Shown piece by piece: positions 1 through 7,500 of a stretch of 21,716 nt of DNA. The DNA comes from Perkinsus chesapeaki. Its lineage: Eukaryota > Perkinsozoa > Perkinsida > Perkinsidae. The position numbers and the translations under genes were made by a program. The stretch covers positions 1 through 21,716 of the forward strand of contig JAAPAO010000589.1 of assembly GCA_013115145.1 (NCBI GenBank). Reading direction: 5' to 3'. The notes beneath the pieces are model-generated. The model made no database searches and was not told the origin of the DNA. It worked only from the letters and a program-made list of their open reading frames with translations. The number at the start of each line of letters is the position of its first letter. Positions within the stretch are counted from its first letter, which is position 1.

Positions 1-180
1 TCTATACTGTATTCTATTCATTGTATTATACAATCAAGTATACAATGATAGTATATCTATACTGTATTCTATTGATTGTATTATACAATCAAGTATACAA
101 TGATAGTATATCTATACTGTATTCTATTCATTGTATTATACAATCAAGTATACAATGATAGTATATCTATACTGTATTCT
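1..180. repeat. 55-bp tandem satellite (3 full units plus partial)
   Basis: Units begin at 1, 56 and 111, and a partial fourth starts at 166. The units are almost identical; unit 2 has G where units 1 and 3 have C next to the central palindrome. Each unit contains the odd palindrome ATTGTAT-T-ATACAAT; in unit 2 the arms extend to 10 bp. The array runs off the left edge, so its true length is unknown. It is AT-rich with no coding frame. Confidence 0.95.
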
Positions 181-181
181 A

Positions 182-461
182 GTATTCTATTGAAATTTGC
201 ATTTTTCATCATGGGAAAGAACTAACCGACCTTGTGCAAGCCTCGAAGTTGCTATCATTTTCCAGCAATGCATTCCCAACGATTCGTAGAAATGATTAGT
301 ATACATTAAATTGTATCATACCATGTAGGATTTATTGACACGTATAGTCCTCCCTATCCACCGTCGTGTTGAAGACCACCTTAATCGCATATGAAAAGTT
401 CGCGGAATTACGCAGATCAAGAACTTTGGCACGTCGTTGATCGTGATCTGAATAGTCCATC
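182..461. other. Spacer, nothing recognised
   Basis: Between the satellite and the first gene model I see no convincing exon, RNA gene or long repeat on either strand. Confidence 0.5.
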
Positions 462-815
462 ATGAGCATAGTACTCCTAATCAAGGCTTATCAGTCTACC
501 GAAACTCCATGGTTTGTGTAAGATACGTCTTTACATTCATCGGTGAAGCTGGTGTCCCACCTAGTGGCCTTGAGTCTATCTTGCTCGGCCTACTCATATC
601 ATTATGTAAGTTATCGCCATACGAGGATATAACAAACTCTCCCCGAGAGTCTTTGCTAACAGCTGCTAGAGGCTGCAGATGAAACGAGGAGTGAATGCAG
701 TGCTTTTCACAAATTCATGCTTTTTCGGGAAGCGTATCGTAATAAGAGCTTCTCTAATATGCTTCTTTATTCTTTTCAAGCTCGACCAGATCTGGAATAC
801 CAGACGGCCCCCTGA
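462..815 (+). CDS. Small putative membrane or secreted protein, 3 exons
   Basis: The model joins 462-517, 565-605 and 679-815 (phases 2 and 1) into 77 codons plus a TGA. Donors are strong (GTAAGA at 518, GTAAGT at 606). The second intron has a branch-like GCTAAC before its acceptor. The product starts MSIVLLIKAYQS, then has a hydrophobic stretch ESILLGLLISL, then a polar tail rich in F, R and S (HKFMLFREAYRNKSFSN). An alternative start at ATG 509 reads through the first donor in the same downstream frame. I do not recognise the family. It lies just upstream of another membrane-protein gene on the same strand and could be part of it if splicing differs. Confidence 0.42.
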
Positions 816-874
816 GTAGCGCTTTAAATCTCGTTTCGACCCCATCTCCAGCTTCTATTTTGGTAGGTAATACA

Positions 875-1997
875 ATGCTCGGTGAGGAGCTGTACGTGAT
901 GGCAAGCTCTGCCGGTGCTCATAGAGAGAACGGCGCAGACATCATTGTCCTTGTCTTCTATTTTATACTGTCAATTTTCAATGTCATATTTAGTGCGGTA
1001 CTGGTGGCATTTCAAGGACATGTGATAAATGGAAATGAGTGAGTTACCTACCAATCCTACAATGGTGATGTTCGGTCAAACACACAGTGACGATGTGATG
1101 GTAATTAAGCAACACTGTAATTACCAAGTAGTGGTACGGGAAAATACGTATTAAAAACTATGGTGTATAAACTTAGTACTCTAGCGTCCGGAGACAGAGC
1201 TAAAAAAGATACTGTGTTAAGATGACATTACACAAAACTTTGCCGTATCCGGCACAACGATTGTGTCACAGCGGGAACAGGAAGTTGTGGTACTTTCTGT
1301 AGCTGGAGCGATTCGGCACTCGTCGAGATGTGACTTCACCCATATGCGCTCCTTCAATCATATCACAAGGTCTTTGCCTTCCAATTTGACAAGGAATCTC
1401 ATCCTCAGAGCTGCTCAACAATACTTTTACACTAGTATCCGGTCATCCCCTGTAGAGGCCTTCGCAGTGGAGATCGGCATCTCTGAATTAATGTAAGTCA
1501 AGACACAGCGGTGGCCTACAGACTGTACTACCGCATAGCACGTCCTTCAAATCTAGTTGTGGAGATTTGCGCCCTCCGGCCACTACATTTCTCGATCATC
1601 GAGACTCGATGTCACGTACTCCAATGAAGCTTCCCATGAAGCTTCAGTAGTCGGTACGAAAAACTATGCAGGGAATGTGTTTCGACCGTTCCTATTTTGC
1701 ACAATTATGACCAACGGTAATGCATTCCATCCGATTGTCAGCTTTTCATATGCTAAACCTCGGTTACCGGATCTTGGCTCCCCCCGCCGAAATCACAAAG
1801 GGTTATGCGCTATTTGCCAGGTACAATACGTTGTGGCCAGCCACGCTCCTTCTGCCGTATATTGGCTTCGCGTTTGGAGGATATCTAGTGAAATTCGCAT
1901 TTATGTAAGCTCACACTGGACACAGGTGGCCGCAGTAGACGGGGCTGACATGACATCTGACGTGCAAGATATCCACAGCTATGTGAACTTGAAATAG
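875..1997 (+). CDS. Multi-exon integral membrane protein, family not recognised
   Basis: Exon 875-1038 starts at an ATG close behind a TAG acceptor-like site. It encodes a soluble start (MLGEELYVMASSAG) and one long hydrophobic helix (DIIVLVFYFILSIFNVIFSA), and ends at GTGAGT. A middle exon ends at about 1494 with GTAAGT; it includes TRSLPSNLTRNLILRAAQQY. The next exon (about 1555-1716) includes NVFRPFLFCTIMTN. Exon 1742-1904 encodes GYRILAPPAEITKGYALFAR followed by a transmembrane segment (TLLLPYIGFAFGGYLVKFAF). The last exon, 1979-1997, ends YVNLK-stop. Joins at 1716/1742 and 1904/1979 keep phase. The exact joins between 1038 and 1555 are unsure. The layout could suit a small channel or transporter, but no diagnostic motif is visible. 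Confidence 0.5.
1590..1611. repeat. Three-arm alternating palindrome (22 nt), in exon
   Basis: Core CTCGAT-C-ATCGAG-A-CTCGAT at 1591-1610, flanks T and G, inside a probable exon of the membrane-protein gene (codes for SRSSRLD). Confidence 0.85.
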
Positions 1998-2139
1998 TGA
2001 ATTACAAAAAGCAAAGCTAGAGATGAGTATATTCTTATATGCATAGTTACTACAGAGTTCATAATTGTATGGTAACGTGAACCAAAAATCGTGTATTAGA
2101 AAATCTGCCAATATACTTACGTGTACTTTATTAAAGATT

Positions 2140-2478
2140 ACATCACCTAGTGCTCGAATACTTTATGATTACTTCAACTCATGTCTCGAGGAGGAAGCTT
2201 GCTACGTCAAGACAAGGATTGAAAGATTCACTTCTTCCCTTCCAGTCACTTTTAATGAAGTCGGTCCACAACATCGTCAGGTACATTCGAGCAAAGCGAA
2301 GCTCATCTCTAACACCAGCCACGGCCGAAGCACTGTTGGAGCCCTCAGCTATGTGGCTGGCATGGGACTATTCCCTAATAGTAGCAAACTGCCTCACGTG
2401 AGACTGCTACACTGGCTTCGTGATCGAGACAATTTTTTATTAGGTGCGTTCTGTTCCTGTTTACTGTGGCACCTTTGA
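2140..2478 (+). CDS. Possible exon(s) of an unrecognised gene
   Basis: One plus-strand frame stays open from an acceptor-like CACCTAG near 2149 to a TGA at 2478. It reads protein-like (EEEACYVKTRIERFTSSLPV, then STVGALSYVAGMGLF). It has no early ATG, so an upstream exon would be needed. A 38-nt GT-AG segment at 2281-2318 with a CTAAC branch-like site could be an intron and would change the downstream frame. No family recognised. Confidence 0.27.
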   Translation, partial: TSPSARILYDYFNSCLEEEACYVKTRIERFTSSLPVTFNEVGPQHRQVHSSKAKLISNTSHGRSTVGALSYVAGMGLFPNSSKLPHVRLLHWLRDRDNFLLGAFCSCLLWHL

Positions 2479-2604
2479 ACGTCGCTCCCTCGATCTTCGT
2501 TAACATGATTATGTGGTGTGGCTTCATGTACATTTCGCAAAAGACACTTCATCTTAGAATGTCGAAAGTGAGGATATATTACAGCCATCGGTGAGCGGGA
2601 GGAA

Positions 2605-2826
2605 ATGGTTAACGTGTTAACGTTGTTGGAATCGGAATTGGAATTGTGTTACTACTCTTCCTCCCGAGGAGACGTATCTTTGAGTTGCTCAACAAAAATG
2701 AACGCTAAAGAATGGCAGTTCTTTCTCGTTCGCCCTCCTGGTGAAACGGCTGAAAGTTTTGTCACGAAAGTCATACCAATCGATTCCTCTTGTCAAATAG
2801 CTACAGTCCTCAAGGTCTCACTCTAG
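2605..2826 (+). CDS. Possible small protein, 73 aa
   Basis: An ATG-initiated frame ends in TAG. The N-terminus is moderately hydrophobic (MVNVLTLLESELELCYYSS), and the middle reads like a folded protein (NAKEWQFFLVRPPGETAESF). The start codon lies in an 8-bp direct repeat (GTTAACGT twice). There is no homology I can name; it may be a chance frame. Confidence 0.25.
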   Translation: MVNVLTLLESELELCYYSSSRGDVSLSCSTKMNAKEWQFFLVRPPGETAESFVTKVIPIDSSCQIATVLKVSL

Positions 2827-3005
2827 CTTGATCATGTATACGTGAGATATTCAAATTTTAGCGACTTGCCAAACAAACGCTAACGCACTGTACGGTGAAG
2901 TGGCTCAAGTAGTGTCGCCATAACGACGTAACTCTTTACGAGTTGAGTCCAATGAAGTTCTCTATCGAGGTCTCTGGAAAATCGCAATTACAAGTATAAG
3001 GTTGC

Positions 3006-3024
3006 TCCGAGGAACTTCCTCGGA
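3006..3024. repeat. 19-nt odd-centred perfect palindrome
   Basis: TCCGAGGAA-C-TTCCTCGGA: 9-bp arms around a single C, in non-coding sequence. Confidence 0.85.
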
Positions 3025-3065
3025 CGTAGCAGTTAGACGTCCACTTGATAGTGCTTTGTTTTTGC

Positions 3066-3263
3066 TTAGTCGCTTACTACTGTAAACTCATTTGGCTCAT
3101 TACTAGTTATGTTGTGAAGCGGAAGACCTGTGGTCCTCTTTAGTCTTGTTTCGCTGAGCAATGCAGTCCATTGATTCTTTAGCAACCAACCAGCATAAGT
3201 ACCTTCATCTTTTAGGTTAGACTTGTGTGCATTGGTGCTCTGGTCTATTGTTATCGGTGCCAT
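3066..3263 (-). CDS. Possible small protein, 65 aa
   Basis: A minus-strand frame starts at a true ATG (3263) and ends in TAA. It reads as a soluble polar protein (MAPITIDQSTNAHKSNLKDE, later EPNEFTVVSD) with no signal peptide. Its start lies 46 bp from the divergent start of the secreted-protein gene at 3310, so the two would share a promoter. No family recognised. Confidence 0.3.
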   Translation of the reverse strand: MAPITIDQSTNAHKSNLKDEGTYAGWLLKNQWTALLSETRLKRTTGLPLHNITSNEPNEFTVVSD

Positions 3264-3309
3264 CGGTTCAGTCCCAGTCTACTGGAAGGGGAGAGCTGAT
3301 CGAGCCACC

Positions 3310-3987
3310 ATGGGAAGCGTCGTCATTATCTTTCTTGTCGTTGCCGGTTCGTATCTGTAAGTCAGAGTTTTCTCTCACTGGGATTTCACGCGCCATTATT
3401 TATACGACATCTTTATCACTGAAAAAGGATGGAATTAGATTTCGTCAGTAACAGGAAGCGTACTTCTTCCGTCCGACTATGGACTGTATTGAGTCAGTAT
3501 TACTGACTCGAAGCTATTGGTAACACTACAGGCTGCATATCGTCCCACATCAGCACCTGACTCAGTGAGATAGTCTCATGGTGTGCCTGACTCAAATGAA
3601 TAAGGCAACCCTTCGCATCCAGCAAATCTCACCGTAAGGCACGCACAGTAAAACAAAAACATAAATTAATACCTAGCCAAGTGAGACCGGCCGAAATTGA
3701 TGGAATAAGAGGAATTCAATCTTCGAAAACTGTGCAGTGCGCATCCGTTCAGGGTATGTCTGCTTGTCATATTTAATACTTCATATTGTAAAGCTGATGA
3801 ATCTTTCGAGTGCGATGTCACATTCGACGAAGCTCAAGATAACCTGCTGTTCGATTGGTTCAACTGCAACCCGATCCATGTGGGTCCAGATTGGTTCTCC
3901 CAAAATTGCATTCTCTTGAAGAGAATCTCTTCAGGTTCTCAAATCACAATTTGGCCTTCTCTCAAAACCTACAGGCGACGCTACTAA
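3310..3987 (+). CDS. Secreted Cys-containing protein, 2 exons, 93 aa
   Basis: Exon 1 (3310-3356) encodes a signal-peptide core (MGSVVIIFLVVAGSY) and ends at GTAAGT. Exon 2 (3753-3987) joins in phase 2 and gives 94 codons including TAA. Downstream residues include CKADESFECDVTFDEAQDNL, then an aromatic segment (FDWFNCNPIHVGPDWFSQNC) and a basic C-terminus (YRRRY). Four cysteines lie in the mature part. The 396-nt intron carries an odd palindrome at 3491-3509 and repeated CTGACTC. A 22-nt three-arm palindrome lies inside exon 2 at 3911-3932. Exon 2 has no ATG of its own, so it needs the upstream exon. The family is not recognised; exon 1 might instead belong to a different short gene. Confidence 0.5.
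3491..3509. repeat. 19-nt odd-centred perfect palindrome
   Basis: GAGTCAGTA-T-TACTGACTC: 9-bp arms and one central T, in the intron of the secreted-protein gene. CTGACTC recurs at about 3557 and 3588. Confidence 0.85.
3911..3932. repeat. Three-arm alternating palindrome (22 nt), in exon
   Basis: Core TCTCTT-G-AAGAGA-A-TCTCTT at 3912-3931, flanks T and C. Both overlapping palindromes extend to 8-bp arms. It lies in exon 2 of the secreted-protein gene (codes for ILLKRISS). Confidence 0.85.
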
Positions 3988-4190
3988 TTTCCTGGCGCGC
4001 GGTCCTAGGGTGCTGTATAGGCAGGGGAAGCAACACCTTCAAATTGCTGATTTTGCGGAGAGACGTCGAAGGTCGGTTTTTGTGAATGCATTTTCACGCT
4101 TGTGATGCACGGTTATCGGCCTTGGTAGAATTATGTTAGTAATATTTCACTTATCCATCATCGATGAACGTAAAACAACAAGGATCTATC

Positions 4191-4454
4191 TCAAGTTTCG
4201 ATACTAAAAGAGTCTCTGGATAGAAGAACAAACCTTATTCGATTATCATCAATCATTGCCATGGCGACTTCTCGTTCAAGGGACACATGCTTTTTTGTGC
4301 TGATCATTTGAAGTTTATTGATGATTGTCAGCATTGCTTCAGGTTCAAGACTGATATAAACCCTCATTACGTTCCTAGCCTCATCGACCTTCTTCGATCG
4401 ACGTTGTTGCTCCATCATCAAGCGAAACGAAAAGTTCGAGACCGTCTTCTCCAT
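4191..4454 (-). CDS. Small soluble protein, 87 aa
   Basis: An intact frame starts with ATG at 4454 (MEKTVSNFSFRLMMEQQRRS) and ends in TGA after FVLLSRDSFSIET. The middle reads like a mixed alpha/beta domain (RNVMRVYISLEPEAMLTIIN), with no signal peptide or membrane segment. An AACAG acceptor-like site lies just upstream at about 4476, and a 2-codon upstream ATG frame lies between. It is transcribed away from the pseudouridine synthase gene. Function unknown. Confidence 0.5.
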   Translation of the reverse strand: MEKTVSNFSFRLMMEQQRRSKKVDEARNVMRVYISLEPEAMLTIINKLQMISTKKHVSLEREVAMAMIDDNRIRFVLLSRDSFSIET

Positions 4455-4547
4455 CAAGATCACGTCATGGAATAGCTGTTATCCATCTTAAGGAAGGTTT
4501 GCGTTGTGTATTGTTGTGTATTCCTCTTCTCTGCCATTTTTTAAATA
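4455..4547. promoter_or_regulatory. Head-to-head intergenic region, likely shared promoter
   Basis: Only 93 bp separate the start codons of the 87-residue gene (minus) and the pseudouridine synthase gene (plus). The plus-strand side is pyrimidine- and T-rich (CCTCTTCTCTGCCATTTTTT), suiting a splice or trans-splice acceptor zone. No classic promoter box is visible. Promoter activity is inferred from gene orientation only. Confidence 0.3.
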
Positions 4548-7500
4548 ATGCTGAAGCCCGAAATTTACGAACAACACGGCCTGCGTTATGTCGCGCCTTA
4601 TGATCGTGTTTTCGAAATACGGATAAAGAAAGGATGGGCAGGCAAATCCATTGCGCAACTGTTTAAGGAACATTTCACGTTTTTGAAGGATAACAGGTGA
4701 GCTGAGATAAACAATGTTGTGAAATATTTGGTGAATTATCCTCGTCACAAGGGCCTTGTGGAGTGAACTTTAAAGGCAGAATTCTGTCTCGTGGATGGAG
4801 CATATTTTATGATTCACAGTCTTCCGGTTCTCATTCCAATATTGCCTCGGAGTGACTCATCGCCCCCGTCATCCCAAGTCGGGACATGTCCTAGTGTTCT
4901 CGATTAATGTGTATCATTCAGCTCCGTTGCGCGTAATTTATAAGCTCAGGTTAATAGAGACTCTGATGAACTCTGATATATTAGAGGCCTCTAGCGGCAA
5001 GCAACGAGTTAGTATTGATGAGAAGTATGTTGTTTCTGCTGGAGAGAGTTTGTGGATAAAGGCTACGAGTAAGCCATTGGCACTTGCGTGATGCGTTCTT
5101 ACATGGATAAGCCACGTAACAGCGGATGGAATATCATCCCATAGTTCTCCCCTGCTAATTCAATGCAAGAGTTATTTCATTGGAGACCATGAGCAGCCCT
5201 AGGTTGTCAGCAATGAGGCTTCGTCTCTAGAGTTTGCGAAGAGCAATGACGAAGCCGCTAGGATCGCGTTCTCGCCTCGCTCCCCCCCTCGAGGCTCCTG
5301 GGGCTCGTTGCTGTTCTCGGATGGAGTTCCCGGACCTGCTGTCTGCGGCCCTGAGCGTCCGACAGCTCAGGGTTTATCTCCAAGGCAATACGAATCAGAT
5401 TATCCGATCACCTCGTTGAGAACCTCATCCGGAGCGTTTCTCTTACATCACCGATCACTCCATTTGTTAATAATAGCAACAGCCAACACTGCATCGCCTG
5501 AGCGTCATTCCGCTCACCGAAACGAGTTAGGAGCCCTTCGAGCGTTGAGCACTAGGACTGCCGATTCGGCCGATCTGGTATTGCCCTATGACACGAGCGA
5601 CATGAGGTCGCTCCCCAGAACGGGCCCCGTTCAACGGGGACCCGGTAATGACCTGTTGGATGAAAAGGTGACATTGATTAACAGTGTCCCTGTGGCTGAG
5701 AAGTGGTTAAGGGCACCATGTCTACGTAGAAAAGGAGATTGATGAAATTACCCAAACAATCGCATAGTTGCATATTGCGCTTGTGGTCGACATCCTTTTC
5801 TGTTCGCACAGTGTTTTTGGGTCGGGCATGATTAAGGAATCTACTCATGTAGCGGCTGAATAAAATGCATGAGGTTTAGCCCTTCCGGTGAAAATACGAT
5901 CCCTTTTAGGGCCAATATCGAGAACCATGTAGTGATCTATTAAGGGTCCTACTGTAAGTTAGAATTAGAACCGGATTCAATTTAGAACTTCTGAAGGTGG
6001 TTCTGGGATCGGTGGTATACTTTTGGTGGAAGACTTTTACTACTGGTCCGAGCCTCATCTTGTAGCGCGGCCATCTACGTAGTGGTTTGTCGAGGTCGCA
6101 CACGTTTGGAAGCATTCTGTGCCACTTCCCGGACATTATGTGACAAAGCTTATCTTTGGTGCACACCGGATCCTGTCAAAGTCTTGAACATTCGGGACTT
6201 TGGTGGGGAGCTCTCATTGGCAATGCGGGTTAAACCCGCAATGATTCGTTGCACAGGTATCCACAAGTGTTCAATATCCTATCGACCATCATCATGATGG
6301 TCGTTAGGATCATTAAATAGCCATTTCCATCTGATGGGATCCATCGACCGTATAATGGGATATACTACTCCCTTCGAGGAAGCTACCTGAGTATTCCGAT
6401 CCTTCTTAGAATTCTAGGGCTTACAACATAGCCAAGTTAGTTCACGCAATTTCAGGCATCGAGAATCCCGTACCGCTGGCGTCGCTTCACCGACTACTAA
6501 ACACGAATGAGCTGCTCGCCGTGGTAAAGCCGTCCGGAATACCAGTAAGGCAAGCTTTAATTCTACACTTGGGATTTAGGGACTAGTTGGAAGAGTACAA
6601 CTCCAACTAGTTCAACCAGTTTCCATAGTGAATATAAAACCATTCTCGTTGCCAATGGAAACTTTCCATTAGACCACTTCATGCGCCTTTTTCTGCATGG
6701 CTCACGCAAAACTCTGCGGGCAATAATTTTGTGTTGTCAGCAGATCCGATATCTTTCGTGCAGGTTCACGAATGTGTCGGCCATAACTTCAATACTTGTG
6801 TTAAGATTCTAGAGTCAGCTGAGGCATGCAAGCTTTACCCATTACACAGGCTTGATAAGGTCACCTCAGGAATCGTAGGAGTATCTTATTTCTAGCGCGC
6901 GAAGATCTTTCTACAGGTCCTGTTTGCGAAGAACCCTGAAATGGCCCGGAAATTTGAAGTTTACCAAAAACAGGGTCAGACAGAGAAAAAATATCTTGCG
7001 CGAGTTGTAGGAAGATTTCCTGCGACGGAAGGTAGGTCGCCGGTTTGATGAACAGATAAGGTCATTGTAGCAGCTTCAGTTGCGGTCGATGCCCCCCTGA
7101 ACTTTAGTCACTCATCGGGAAGTGTCTTCGTTGACAAGATATCCGGTCGGCCATCTGTAACACGTGTTAGACTTTTGAAATATCTCACTCATTGTAATGA
7201 GAGTATCGTTGAATGCGTACCAATAACGGGAAGGAAACATCAAATACGAGTAAGTTGGGGGAGCTACTTGCGTTTCATATCTAGTGTTATATGCATCGAT
7301 TGTCGGGTAGGAGTCCTGCCGTCAGAATGGAACCGCCCGTTTAATAACGTTTCTGAACACAAAGCTGTCCCTATACACACAACTAACTTTCACAATTCAT
7401 GGTTCATACATCATCATCATCATCAAGTATCCGGATGTAAACATTTTCCGTCTTGACACATCATCAACAGTAGGTTAAATTTGACATGATAAATTCATAG

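Larger units (their letters stand above)
5069..6431. other. Long intron of the pseudouridine synthase gene, contents
   Basis: This 1.36-kb intron contains a plus-strand open frame at 5308-5742 (ATG start, 144 codons, GC-rich beginning, ending LRRKGD) and a minus-strand one at 5906-6166 (includes SGKWHRMLPNVCDLDKPLRR). Neither matches a family I know. Both could be mobile-element remnants or chance. It also carries a hairpin at 5597-5615 (7-bp arms GAGCGAC/GTCGCTC, loop ATGAG), a three-arm palindrome at 5618-5639, and two odd palindromes at 6224-6240 and 6283-6303. Palindromes are unusually dense here. Confidence 0.5.

Noticed and set aside
1-180. CRISPR array
   Set aside because: The repeats are contiguous with no unique spacers, and the genome is eukaryotic; this is a tandem satellite.
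3357-3510. Short exon giving a 33-35-residue secreted peptide ending at the 3491-3509 palindrome
   Set aside because: Possible in phase, but the splice to 3753 yields a longer protein with conserved-looking cysteines and was preferred.
4535-4537. Minus-strand ATG 10 bp from the pseudouridine synthase start as the start of the 87-residue protein
   Set aside because: That frame (MAEKRNTQQY) ends before the conserved-looking frame, and there is no room for an intron. ATG 4454 is simpler.
4488-4748. Minus-strand open frame of 86 codons
   Set aside because: Antisense to the well-supported first exon of the pseudouridine synthase gene, with no start or homology of its own.
5906-6166. Transposase or reverse transcriptase fragment
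   Set aside because: The translation has a transposon-like feel, but I could identify no catalytic motif or terminal repeats.
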